A DNA stretch of 64,000 nt from Aurantiacibacter odishensis (GTDB taxonomy: Bacteria > Pseudomonadota > Alphaproteobacteria > Sphingomonadales > Sphingomonadaceae): NCBI RefSeq assembly GCF_003605195.1, contig NZ_QYOS01000022.1, positions 237,042-301,041 on the forward strand, written 5' to 3'. Positions 35,507 through 44,111 of the stretch are shown here, in pieces. The notes below the pieces were generated by a model. The model worked only from the letters and a program-made list of their open reading frames with translations. It was not told where the DNA came from and did no database searches. A program made the position numbers and the translations under genes. Position 1 is the stretch's first letter. Every line of letters starts with the position of its first letter.

Positions 35507-35533
35507 GGGCCGGACAGCCTGGCTGCCCGGCCC
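35507..35533 (-). terminator. GC-rich hairpin after phasin gene
   Basis: Two 13-base arms (35507-35519 and 35521-35533) pair with one mismatch that becomes G-U on the minus strand. It lies about 60 bases past the phasin stop and before clpS. There is no U-tract, so it may protect or pause rather than terminate. Confidence 0.4.
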
Positions 35534-35591
35534 GTCAACTGATCGCCGTGGGAGAGGAGAGGTTTCGGCGATCGGTAACTGTTGAAAGCCG

Positions 35592-36326
35592 TTAGGCAAC
35601 CTTCGACATCTTCTCGGCGGCCACGTTCACGCGGGCCGACAGCGGAGCGGCGACGTCGTTCGCCATCTTCATGGTCGCGTCGGTCGTCTTGGACGACATG
35701 GCGACCATGGCATCGAAGTTGCGACGCATGATCTTGCCCTGCAGCTGGAACAGCTCGGTCGGGCTCTTGATGCTGGCCATGTCCTTGATGTCGGCAGTGG
35801 CGGTTTCGTAGGCCATCTTGGCTTCGTCAGCCATCGTCTGGCCCATGCCCTGCAGCGACTCGGTGAACACCTTGCCGGTTTCGACCATGGCTTCGACGTT
35901 GCCCTTGGCGAAATCGGTCATCTCGCTCATGGCCTCGGTGCTCTTGTCGTAAGCGGCCTGGGTACGAGCCTGCATTTCGTTGACCGCTTCGGTCATCGTT
36001 TCGGTGATCTGCTTGCTGTAGTCGAAGTTCGGGGTAGCCATGATTTTTTCCTTGAGCTGGGTAACTGTGGGTTCGGACTTGGCGCTCGCAGCGGCCTTAG
36101 TCCGGGCCTTGGGAGCGGGGGTTTTCTTCGCCACCGGCTTCCTGGCCGGAGCGGCTTTCTTGGGCGCAGCCTTCTTGGCGGCGCGCTTCTTCGGTGCTGC
36201 CTTCCTGGCAGCAACCGGAGCCTCCTTGGCGGGGGCAGCCGTCTTCGCCTCGACCTCTGCCGGCTTGGTAGCGGCGGCGGGCGCCTTCTCGGCTGTGTCT
36301 TCGGTCTTGGACGCTGACTCGGCCAT
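35592..36326 (-). CDS. phaP: Phasin with histone-like N-terminal extension
   Basis: The 244-residue protein has two parts. Residues 1-95 are an Ala/Lys/Pro low-complexity region ([17 protein letters not shown] and similar) resembling histone H1 or PhaF tails. Residues 96-244 are a phasin domain ([18 protein letters not shown] through [11 protein letters not shown]). Phasins coat polyhydroxybutyrate granules; basic tails in PhaF bind DNA and help granule partition. ATG 36326 has GAGGAATT upstream. A second start at Met96 (36041) has its own ribosome site and would give a normal 149-residue phasin. Confidence 0.88.
   Translation of the reverse strand: MAESASKTEDTAEKAPAAATKPAEVEAKTAAPAKEAPVAARKAAPKKRAAKKAAPKKAAPARKPVAKKTPAPKARTKAAASAKSEPTVTQLKEKIMATPNFDYSKQITETMTEAVNEMQARTQAAYDKSTEAMSEMTDFAKGNVEAMVETGKVFTESLQGMGQTMADEAKMAYETATADIKDMASIKSPTELFQLQGKIMRRNFDAMVAMSSKTTDATMKMANDVAAPLSARVNVAAEKMSKVA
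36039..36053 (-). promoter_or_regulatory. Internal ribosome site and start in phasin gene
   Basis: AAGGA (36053-36049) precedes an in-frame ATG (36041-36039) by seven bases, ideal spacing. Initiation here would remove the whole basic extension and leave the phasin domain. Confidence 0.45.
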
Positions 36327-36383
36327 AATTCCTCGCTTGTGTCTCACTGCATTCGTTCGCGATCACGTTCTACCGCGACCTCT

Positions 36384-36398
36384 TGTTGCAATGCACAA
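36384..36398 (-). promoter_or_regulatory. Putative PhaR-type operator, proximal
   Basis: The plus strand reads TGTTGCAATGCACAA, a near-palindrome built on TTGCA/TGCA. It differs from the distal copy at one base and lies about 60 bases before the phasin start. PHB-responsive PhaR repressors bind TGC/GCA-rich dyads; assignment is by analogy. Confidence 0.45.
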
Positions 36399-36431
36399 AT
36401 AGACCTTCGCAGGCGCGAAGTCAAGGAAAAA

Positions 36432-36446
36432 TGTTGCAGTGCACAA
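36432..36446 (-). promoter_or_regulatory. Putative PhaR-type operator, distal
   Basis: The plus strand reads TGTTGCAGTGCACAA, one base different from the site at 36384 and 48 bases away start to start. It lies between the phaC stop and the phasin promoter. Confidence 0.42.
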
Positions 36447-36484
36447 CGGCACTGAATCTTGTGTTGTCAGGTACTTGACCGGAT

Positions 36485-38350
36485 CTAGCGCAACTTCACG
36501 AAGCTGCCCGGCGCGTCCTCGATTGCAGGATTGGCCTTGCTGCCGGGCTTGCGGCGGCCCGTCGCCTTGACCTTGGTGCTATCCAGCGTGGCGAGCCATT
36601 GCGCCCAGTCCGGCCACCAGCTTCCGGGATGCTCGACCGCGCCCTCGACGAACTCTTCAAGAGAGGAAAACTCTCCGTCGTTGGTCCAGTACTGGTACTT
36701 GTTCGCGGCAGGCGGATTGACCACGCCCGCGATGTGGCCGCTGCCTGCCAGCACGAAGCGGTTGGGGCCGTTGAAATGCTTCAGCGCTTCGAACACACTT
36801 TCCGGCGGAGCGATATGGTCCTCTCGCCCCGCCTGGATGTAGGTGGGGCACGCAACGCGTCGCAAGTCTATCGAAGTGCCGTCCGCGCCAAGGGCATCCG
36901 GTTCCACCAGCAGGTTGTCACGGTAGAGATCGCGCAGATACGCCGCATGCCACTTTGCCGGCAGGTTGGTGACATCGCCGTTCCAGAAAAGCAGGTCGAA
37001 GGCCGGATAGTCCTCTCCCAGCAGGTAGTGGTTGACCACGTAGTTCCAGATCAGGTCGCTGCCACGCAGCATGTTGAAGGTGGCCGCAAGGTATCGCCCG
37101 TCGAGATAGCCGCCCTTGCTGGCCTGCCGGATGAATTCCAGCTTGCCCTCGTCCACGAACAGCTTGAGTTCGCCCGCGTGCCGGAAATCCACCTGCGCGG
37201 TGAAGAATGTGGCGCTCTTCACTTTCTCGGCCTGCCCACGGCGCGCCAGCACGGCGAGCGTCGCCGCCAGCGTCGTGCCCGCCACGCAGTAGCCGATCGT
37301 GTGGACGCTCAGCACTTTCAGCCGTTCGCGCACGAAGTCGATTGCCTCGATCTGGGCGAGAATATAATCGTCCCAGTCGATGTGGGTGAGGCTCTCGTCG
37401 GCTGATTTCCAGCTGACCATGAACACCGAGATGCCCTGGTCCAGCGCCCAGCGCACGAAGCTCTTCTTCTCGTTCAGATCGAGGATGTAGAACCGGTTGA
37501 TCCACGGCGGGAAGATCAGCAGCGGCACCTCCAGCACCTCGTCGGTGGTGGGACTGTAATGAATGATCTGGAACAGCTCGGTCTCGTGGATCACCTTGCC
37601 GGGCGTCGAGGCGATGTTCTCGCCCACCACGAACTTGCTGGTGTCGGTATGCGTTAGCTGGCCCTTCTCCAGGTCGTGCGTCAGTCGCTCCAACCCGCGC
37701 ACCAGGTTCTCCCCCTGGGTTTCCATCGTGCGCTCCAGCACCACGGGGTTCATCATCGGGTAGTTGGCAGGGCTCATGGCGTCGAGCACGCCCTTGGTGG
37801 CAAAGCGCAGGTTCTCGCGGTCTTCCTCGGTCAATCCCTCTGCCGTGTCGACGCTTTTGGAAAGCCGTTCGGCGAACAAAAGGTAGGTCTGGTGGATCAG
37901 CGCGAAAACCGGCTGCTCGCGCCACTTCGGATCGGCGAAGCGTCGATCCTTGAAAGGCAGCGCTGCGCCCTTCTCGCCTTCACTTTCATTCGAATAATGC
38001 GACAGCACGTCGTTCCAGAGCTGCAGGCCGTCGGTCCATAATTTTTGCTGCGCCTCGGCATCCAGAAGCGGGTTTGCGGAAGACCACTTTTGCAGCGCCT
38101 CCATCCAACTTGCTGGATCGCTCAGCAGCGGGGCACCGCGTTGTTCGGGCGGTAGGCAGAATTGCAGCCAGGTCTTCTGGAACTCCATCATCGCCTCGCC
38201 CATTGCATCGATAGCCGTCTCGTCCGGAACGGAATGGGCGGCTTGCGGAGCGAAGGTCTGCATCATTTGCCGGGCTGCCTCGCCCTGCATGCGCAGCATC
38301 TCGGTGAAGATGTCGGCGGCTTCCTCGCCAGTGTCGGTATCTTTGGCCAT
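36485..38350 (-). CDS. phaC: Class I polyhydroxyalkanoate synthase
   Basis: This 621-residue enzyme polymerises 3-hydroxyacyl-CoA into PHA granules. Catalytic Cys355 sits in the lipase-like box TIGYCVAGTT. The partner aspartate is in GREDHIAPPES and the histidine in GSGHIAGVVNPP. FPPWINRFYILDL is the conserved class I motif. It lies upstream of the phasin in the same direction with 158 bases between, enough for a separate phasin promoter. It diverges from the aminotransferase. Confidence 0.95.
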   Translation of the reverse strand: MAKDTDTGEEAADIFTEMLRMQGEAARQMMQTFAPQAAHSVPDETAIDAMGEAMMEFQKTWLQFCLPPEQRGAPLLSDPASWMEALQKWSSANPLLDAEAQQKLWTDGLQLWNDVLSHYSNESEGEKGAALPFKDRRFADPKWREQPVFALIHQTYLLFAERLSKSVDTAEGLTEEDRENLRFATKGVLDAMSPANYPMMNPVVLERTMETQGENLVRGLERLTHDLEKGQLTHTDTSKFVVGENIASTPGKVIHETELFQIIHYSPTTDEVLEVPLLIFPPWINRFYILDLNEKKSFVRWALDQGISVFMVSWKSADESLTHIDWDDYILAQIEAIDFVRERLKVLSVHTIGYCVAGTTLAATLAVLARRGQAEKVKSATFFTAQVDFRHAGELKLFVDEGKLEFIRQASKGGYLDGRYLAATFNMLRGSDLIWNYVVNHYLLGEDYPAFDLLFWNGDVTNLPAKWHAAYLRDLYRDNLLVEPDALGADGTSIDLRRVACPTYIQAGREDHIAPPESVFEALKHFNGPNRFVLAGSGHIAGVVNPPAANKYQYWTNDGEFSSLEEFVEGAVEHPGSWWPDWAQWLATLDSTKVKATGRRKPGSKANPAIEDAPGSFVKLR

Positions 38351-38497
38351 GGCCGGCCCTTATAGAGCCAAATGCTGCAAATGGGAGGCAAACCGGCCCT
38401 TGAAGCGACGCCAGGCCGTTTGCTGCGTTGCGCTGGCAACACCTTTGCGCCAGATAGACGCCACTATTAACCCGGTTGTACCCGAGAGAAGGATCAG

Positions 38498-39697
38498 ATG
38501 GACCAGCAATTCTACCGCATGAAGCGCCTCCCGCCCTATGTCATCGCCGAAGTCAACGCGATGCGAGCGGCCGCGCGTGCGGAAGGGCGCGACATCATCG
38601 ACCTCGGCATGGGAAACCCGGACCAGCCGCCGCCGCAGCACGTGATCGACAAGCTGTGCGAAGTGGCCCAGAACCCCGATGCCCACGGCTATTCGCAATC
38701 CAAGGGTATTCCGGGCCTGCGCAAGGCCCAGGCCAGTTATTACGAGCGGCGCTTCGGCGTGGACCTCGACCCCGACAATGAAGTGGTCGTGACCCTAGGC
38801 TCCAAGGAAGGGCTCGCCAGCCTCGCGACTGCTATCACGGCGCCGGGCGATACCATCCTGGCGCCCAACCCCAGCTACCCGATCCACACGTTCGGCTTCA
38901 TCATCGCTGGCGCCTCGATCCGGTCAGTGCCGACCACGCCGGATGAGAAATACTGGGAAGCGCTGGAAGCGGCGATGAACTTCACCGTACCGCGCCCGAC
39001 AATCCTGGTGGTGAATTTCCCGTCGAACCCGACAGCGGAAGTGGTCGATCTGGATTTCTACAAGAAGCTCGTCGACTGGGCGAAATTCCACAAGGTATGG
39101 ATCCTGTCGGACCTCGCCTATTCCGAACTCTACTACGACGGCAAGCCGACGCCTTCGATTCTGCAGGTGCCGGGCGCGAAGGACGTGGCGGTGGAATTCA
39201 CCAGCCTGTCCAAGACATTCGGCATGGCCGGGTGGCGCATCGGCTTCGCAGTCGGCAACCAGACGTTGATCTCCGCGCTCGCCCGCGTGAAAAGCTACAT
39301 CGACTATGGCGCCTTCACGCCGATCCAGGCCGCTGCCTGTGCAGCACTGAACGGACCGCAGGACTTCGTGGGCAAGAACCGCGAGATGTATCACAAGCGG
39401 CGCGACGTGATGGTGGAAGCATTCGGCCGTGCCGGATGGGAAATCCCGCCGCCGCCTGCCAGCATGTTCGCCTGGGCTCCGCTGCCGCCCGCGCTGAAGG
39501 AAATGGGCAGCCTCGAATTCTCCAAGCAATTGCTCACCAAGGCGGAAGTCGCCGTGGCCCCGGGTGTTGGCTATGGCGAGGATGGCGAAGGTTACGTTCG
39601 TATTGCAATGGTGGAGAACGAACAGCGCCTGCGCCAGGCCGCGCGTAACGTAAAACGCTATTTCCAGGAAATGGGCATCAACACTTCGGGGAAATGA
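38498..39697 (+). CDS. PLP aminotransferase, AlaC/DAP type
   Basis: The 399-residue fold-type I aminotransferase has the PLP lysine in SLSKTFGMAGWRIGF, PNPSYPIHTF in the cofactor region, and NFPSNPTAEV near the substrate pocket. It matches the group containing alanine aminotransferase AlaC, near LL-diaminopimelate aminotransferases. Amino acid interconversion is sure; alanine is the likeliest substrate. Monocistronic, with RBS GAGAAGGA. Confidence 0.9.
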   Translation: MDQQFYRMKRLPPYVIAEVNAMRAAARAEGRDIIDLGMGNPDQPPPQHVIDKLCEVAQNPDAHGYSQSKGIPGLRKAQASYYERRFGVDLDPDNEVVVTLGSKEGLASLATAITAPGDTILAPNPSYPIHTFGFIIAGASIRSVPTTPDEKYWEALEAAMNFTVPRPTILVVNFPSNPTAEVVDLDFYKKLVDWAKFHKVWILSDLAYSELYYDGKPTPSILQVPGAKDVAVEFTSLSKTFGMAGWRIGFAVGNQTLISALARVKSYIDYGAFTPIQAAACAALNGPQDFVGKNREMYHKRRDVMVEAFGRAGWEIPPPPASMFAWAPLPPALKEMGSLEFSKQLLTKAEVAVAPGVGYGEDGEGYVRIAMVENEQRLRQAARNVKRYFQEMGINTSGK

Positions 39698-39766
39698 CGC
39701 GCGCGAGCGGGCGTGCCTGGCCACTCTTGCTGGCTTGCTCCGCAGGGTGGGTAGGACGGGGCAACA

Positions 39767-40492
39767 ATGGCCAATTTCGGCTGGATCGCGGGCGAGCCGG
39801 AGCCTCCCGCGCAGTGGGACTTGCGCCGGATCGGCTGGACCCTCTGCCACGGCAGGAGAGGTTGGCGAGCCGAATGCCGCCACGTCCTCGTCTGCGACAC
39901 CCGCGCCCTCTCGCCACTTCAGCGCCACGCCCTCGCCGAATCAGACCGTCCTGCATGGCGGCTCATACTGCTAGGGGTCGAGAATCCTGCGGAACGCGCT
40001 GCGTTGCTATCGCTGGGATGTGCGGAGGTCTTGTCGGCCGACACCGCGCTGCATGAACTGGAGGCGCGCTCGCGCCGCGTCGCCGATATGTTTGGCATGT
40101 TGCCACGCTGGCGCGATGTCGGATCGCTGACGCTGGACCTGTTCCATCGCGACGCGCGCAAGGGCAACCGCTGGCTGGGCCTGCATCCGCGCGAATTCGG
40201 GGTCCTCTGGCGACTGGCCGACACGCCTGGCGAGCGAGTGACACGCAGGCAACTGATAGCCGACGTATGGCGTCTCAACCACGAGCCAGAGACGAACAGC
40301 GTGGAGGTTCACGTGTCGCGCCTGCGCGCAAAATTGGCGAGCGCCGCTTGTGACGATTACGTGCAGACCGTGCCGGAGGGCGGTTATCGCCTCGCGACGC
40401 CGAAGCCATTCTTACTGGCCAGCGGTTTTCGGCAGCAGGATGCGCTGGACGACTATCTGCGCGATCTCGGCTGGGCGGAAGAGGACGCCTGA
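39767..40492 (+). CDS. Winged-helix regulator with degenerate receiver
   Basis: This 241-residue protein has an OmpR/PhoB-type DNA-binding domain in its C-terminal half (FGVLWRLADTPGERVTRRQL, SVEVHVSRLRAKL, VQTVPEGGYRL). The N-terminal half has receiver-like strands (HVLVCDTRALS, RLILLG), but I see no acidic pair, phospho-acceptor aspartate or conserved lysine. It therefore probably works without phosphorylation. Targets are unknown; the downstream sugar-acid genes are candidates. Confidence 0.8.
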   Translation: MANFGWIAGEPEPPAQWDLRRIGWTLCHGRRGWRAECRHVLVCDTRALSPLQRHALAESDRPAWRLILLGVENPAERAALLSLGCAEVLSADTALHELEARSRRVADMFGMLPRWRDVGSLTLDLFHRDARKGNRWLGLHPREFGVLWRLADTPGERVTRRQLIADVWRLNHEPETNSVEVHVSRLRAKLASAACDDYVQTVPEGGYRLATPKPFLLASGFRQQDALDDYLRDLGWAEEDA

Positions 40493-40576
40493 CAGACTGG
40501 TAAAACGAGGGCTGGCGCGCGGCTCGCTTGCAGTTTAGTCTCGCCCGGACAAAATCAATCTTGGGAGAGGATTGCA

Positions 40577-42022
40577 ATGGCGAGCACGCCCGAAAATGGC
40601 GGCGGACGCACTCTGGACGTAGCGAGCTTCCTTGGCGAGGTGCGCCGCACGCGCTTTTCGCTTGGCGGACGCAGTGTGACACTGCCGTTCAACGGTTTCC
40701 AGCTGCGCATCCTGATTCTGTGCAGCCTCGTCACCTTTTTCGACGGGCAGGATTTCACCGCCCTGCCCTATGCCCTGCCCTACATCCGTGACGAGTGGGG
40801 CATCAGCGACGACATGACTGCCTATGTCACCATGGCCGCTTTCGTCGGGCAAATGGTAGGCTCGCTGTTCGGTGCCTACCTCGGCGATGTTTTCGGGCGG
40901 CGCCCGGTCATCATTACCTGCACGGTGGGCAGCGCAATCCTCACCACGCTGGTGGGTTTTGCCTCCACGCCGGAGATGCTGATCGTGCTGCGCTTCATAT
41001 CCGGCCTTGCAATCGGCGGCCTGCTTGCGCCCGTCTGGGCGCTCAGCATCGAATCCATGCCCAAGGCCATGCGCTCGACTTCGGTAACGATCATCATGCT
41101 GGGCTTCAGTTTCGGCGCATCCTCCGCCGCGCCCATCGCCAACTGGACTGCGCCCTACCTTGGCTGGGAAGGCATATTCTGGGTCTGCGGCGCGATGACC
41201 GGTGTGTTCTCGCTCATGCTTATCTTCATGCTGCCGGAAAGCACTCGCTGGATGGTAGCGAAGGAGCGCCCACGTGCGCAGATCGTACCGATGCTCTCGC
41301 GGCTGGACCCTGCATTCGAAGCGCAAGCCTACGAGCGCTTCGAACTTGGCGACGAACGCAAGGCCACCACCAGCGAAAATCCGCTCCTCAAGTTCCGCGA
41401 GCTGTTCGTCGGCGCGCTGTTCATCGTCACGCCGCTGATCTGGCTCGCCTACTTCTTCTCCAGCATCGCGATCTACCTGAAGAATGCTTACGGCGTATTG
41501 TTCATGGAAGCGCTGGGCATAGCCCGCACCGACGCTGCGTGGCTGGCTGCGGCCAGCGGGATGGTGGGTGCCATCGGCGGCGTGCTGTTGCTGGCGCTGA
41601 CCGAGAAGCGCGGCCCCGGCTGGATTGCCATCGCGCCGCTTATCGGCATTCCCTTGGTGCTTCTGGTCGGCTTCGGTTTCGTATCCGGCGGCGCGCCGCT
41701 GGCAGGACTGCTACTGATCGGCGCGATCTTCGTGGGCGCCGGCCACGCCGCGGTTATCTCCATCACCAGCATCTATTACCCCAGCGCGGTGCGCAGCTTC
41801 GGCGGCGGTTGGGCCAGTTTCATGGCAAAGTTCGGCGCTGTCGCCGCCCCGTGGATCGGCGCGACCGCCGGCTTCCTGCAAGGAGCACGAGGCGCGCGCG
41901 AAGGCTATATCTTCACCGCCGGATGCCTTGCCGGGATCGTCGTCTGCATCCTGCTTCTCGCTTATTTCGCGCGCAGCCTGCAACAGTCCCAGACCGCCGC
42001 AACCGCCCAACCTGCCGAATAG
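40577..42022 (+). CDS. MFS transporter, organic-acid/sugar type
   Basis: This 481-residue protein has twelve membrane helices. The MFS motif GAYLGDVFGRRPVIITC lies after helix 2, and FISGLAIGGLLAPVWALSIE in helix 4 is typical of aromatic-acid/H+ and sugar symporters. AGAGGATTGCA precedes ATG 40577. The dehydratase gene starts 13 bases after its stop, so this is probably the importer for that enzyme's substrate. Confidence 0.88.
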   Translation: MASTPENGGGRTLDVASFLGEVRRTRFSLGGRSVTLPFNGFQLRILILCSLVTFFDGQDFTALPYALPYIRDEWGISDDMTAYVTMAAFVGQMVGSLFGAYLGDVFGRRPVIITCTVGSAILTTLVGFASTPEMLIVLRFISGLAIGGLLAPVWALSIESMPKAMRSTSVTIIMLGFSFGASSAAPIANWTAPYLGWEGIFWVCGAMTGVFSLMLIFMLPESTRWMVAKERPRAQIVPMLSRLDPAFEAQAYERFELGDERKATTSENPLLKFRELFVGALFIVTPLIWLAYFFSSIAIYLKNAYGVLFMEALGIARTDAAWLAAASGMVGAIGGVLLLALTEKRGPGWIAIAPLIGIPLVLLVGFGFVSGGAPLAGLLLIGAIFVGAGHAAVISITSIYYPSAVRSFGGGWASFMAKFGAVAAPWIGATAGFLQGARGAREGYIFTAGCLAGIVVCILLLAYFARSLQQSQTAATAQPAE

Positions 42023-42034
42023 GATTTCCCGAGA

Positions 42035-43696
42035 ATGGTCAAACTGCGTAGCCTCGATGCCAACAATCCCGGTCGCCGCGCCAACTGGAAAGCGCTGGGC
42101 CTGTCGAAAGAGGACATGGAGAAGCCCAAGATCGCGGTGGTGAATTCCAGCAGCGAGCTGGCGATCTGCTACGCCCACCTCGATGGCATCGCAAAGATGG
42201 TGAAGGAGGAAATCCGCGCCGCGGGCGGCGTGCCGTTCGAGGTGCGCACGGCAGCCCCGTCGGATTTCATTACCGGCGCCAACAGGGCGGGCAGCTACAT
42301 CCTTGCCGGGCGCGATATCATCGCCAACGATATCGAGGTGCAGGTCGAGGCCGCGATGCTGGACGGCATGATCTGCCTGACCAGTTGCGACAAGACCCCG
42401 CCGGGCCACCTGATGGCGGCAGCGCGGCTGGATATTCCCACGATCCTCGTGATCGGCGGCTACCAGCAGGCGGGCGAGATCGACGGCGAGCCGGTGGACG
42501 TGGAAGACGTGTGGTCTGGCCAGGTCGGCGCGATCTTCGGCAAGGAACCCAAGTTCCCCATCCCCGACATGGCAGAAAACGCCATCCGCGGCCCCGGCGT
42601 CTGCGCCGGGATGGCAACGGCGAATACGATGCACACCGTGGTCGAGGCGCTGGGAATGTGCTTGCCGGGCAACGCCCCTGTTCGCGGCAACAGCCCCAAG
42701 ATGCAGGCCAACGCCCGCGCCGCCGGGCGGCGAATCGTGGAGATGGTATGGGAAGACCTGCGCCCCCGCCAGATCCTGACGCCCGAGGCTTTCCGCAACG
42801 CCGTCGCCACGCTGCTGGCGGTTGGTGGGTCGATCAACGCGATCAAACACCTGCAGGCAACCGCCATCGAGGCAGAGAACGGCGTGGACGTTTTTGCCCT
42901 CATGGAAGAATTCAGCGACGTGCCCTTGCTCTCCCCCGTCCGGCCCACTGGCGACGTGCGGATCGAGCAGTTCGAGGATGCAGGCGGGGCGCGGGCCGTC
43001 CTGAAACGCCTGGAGCCTCGCATCTGTCCCGAAGCGCTCACCTGCACGGGCAAGACACTTGGCGAGAATCTGGCCAATTACGAAATCGAAGGGCCGGACG
43101 TCATCCAGCCGCTCGATCAGCCGTTCAGCGAAGGCCCGACCATCGCCATCCTGTCGGGCACCATGGCCGATACGGCCGTCGTGCGCCTCGGCATCCGCGA
43201 TGGCAGCAGGCCGGAAGAATTCACCGGCACCGCCCGCGTGTTCGAAGATACGAAGGAGTGCATGGCCGCGATCGAGGCGGGGGATATCAAGGACGGCGAT
43301 GTCGTTATCGCCCGAAACCAGGGCCTGAGAGGAGGCCCCGCCATGGGCGGCGGCGCATCGCTCATTCTCTTCGCGCTGGATGCGGCCGGTCTTGCCCAGA
43401 CCACCGCGTTCGTGACCGACGGGCAGCTTTCCGGTCTGTGCCTGAAGGGCCTGACGGTAGCCGAGGTATCGCCCGAAGCAGCAGAGGACGGCGCGCCTAT
43501 CGGCCTCGTGCGCGATGGTGATACCGTGCGCGTATCGGTGAAGGACCGAAGCCTCGATCTCGCTGTGCTACCCGAGGAACTAGCCAGGCGCACCGGGCCC
43601 GGCATACGCATCGAGGCGTCCGGCTACCTCAGCAATTTTCGCGAGAGCGTGCGGCCCATGCGAACGGGCGGCGTGCTGGTGCCGGAAAAGAAGTGA
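42035..43696 (+). CDS. IlvD/Edd family sugar-acid dehydratase
   Basis: This 553-residue enzyme dehydrates a 2,3-dihydroxy acid using an iron-sulfur cluster. Cluster cysteines are in LTSCDKTPPGH and GPGVCAGMATANTM; VTDGQLSG and the NQGLRGGPAMGGG segment are also conserved. Neighbouring MFS and FAD genes and the absence of other ilv genes suggest a sugar-acid (arabinonate/xylonate/gluconate-like) dehydratase rather than valine/isoleucine synthesis. It is paired with the upstream transporter and converges with the PilZ gene. Confidence 0.88.
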   Translation: MVKLRSLDANNPGRRANWKALGLSKEDMEKPKIAVVNSSSELAICYAHLDGIAKMVKEEIRAAGGVPFEVRTAAPSDFITGANRAGSYILAGRDIIANDIEVQVEAAMLDGMICLTSCDKTPPGHLMAAARLDIPTILVIGGYQQAGEIDGEPVDVEDVWSGQVGAIFGKEPKFPIPDMAENAIRGPGVCAGMATANTMHTVVEALGMCLPGNAPVRGNSPKMQANARAAGRRIVEMVWEDLRPRQILTPEAFRNAVATLLAVGGSINAIKHLQATAIEAENGVDVFALMEEFSDVPLLSPVRPTGDVRIEQFEDAGGARAVLKRLEPRICPEALTCTGKTLGENLANYEIEGPDVIQPLDQPFSEGPTIAILSGTMADTAVVRLGIRDGSRPEEFTGTARVFEDTKECMAAIEAGDIKDGDVVIARNQGLRGGPAMGGGASLILFALDAAGLAQTTAFVTDGQLSGLCLKGLTVAEVSPEAAEDGAPIGLVRDGDTVRVSVKDRSLDLAVLPEELARRTGPGIRIEASGYLSNFRESVRPMRTGGVLVPEKK

Positions 43697-43706
43697 CGCG
43701 CTGCGG

Positions 43707-44000
43707 CTAACCGCCCAGCAAACCCCTCAGCCTCTCCAGCACGGTTTCGTGCAGCGGGGCTTCGAAAGCAATGCCCGCCTTGCCGTCCTCCGCCCAGACC
43801 AGTTCTGCCGGAAGGGCGGAAAGGCCGGGTAGCGTCACCAGCACGCGCTCCCCCGGACGGGCAGCGGAACCGCGAAAGTCCACCATGCACCCGCCGGCGG
43901 ATACATCCAGGACTTCCAGGTCGACTGATCCGCCGGTTCGCGCGCGCACTTTCACAAGCACCACGTTCAAATCGTTACGCTCCATCAAACCTGCTGCCAT
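43707..44000 (-). CDS. PilZ domain protein, degenerate
   Basis: The 97-residue protein is a lone PilZ beta-barrel. The DVSAGGCMVDF segment matches the second c-di-GMP motif (DxSxxG). The usual RxxxR preceding it is not visible: the N-terminus reads MERNDLNVV. It may bind c-di-GMP weakly or act as a nucleotide-free partner. ATG 44000 is chosen over GTG 44042, which lacks a ribosome site. The c-di-GMP link is notable because biofilm adhesion genes follow. Confidence 0.75.
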   Translation of the reverse strand: MAAGLMERNDLNVVLVKVRARTGGSVDLEVLDVSAGGCMVDFRGSAARPGERVLVTLPGLSALPAELVWAEDGKAGIAFEAPLHETVLERLRGLLGG

Positions 44001-44111
44001 GTGAATCCGGTCCCTTCGTGTGAATGGACAGACTAGGCGCACGCAGTTTACCGGAACGTTACCGTCCTCGTTGTGATTGCAGACATTCTCATACGGTTGC
44101 CGCGCTGTTGG

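Noticed and set aside
42035..43696. Branched-chain amino acid ilvD
   Set aside because: The partner genes are an MFS importer and, nearby, an FAD oxidoreductase, with no other ilv gene, so a sugar-acid dehydratase is likelier.
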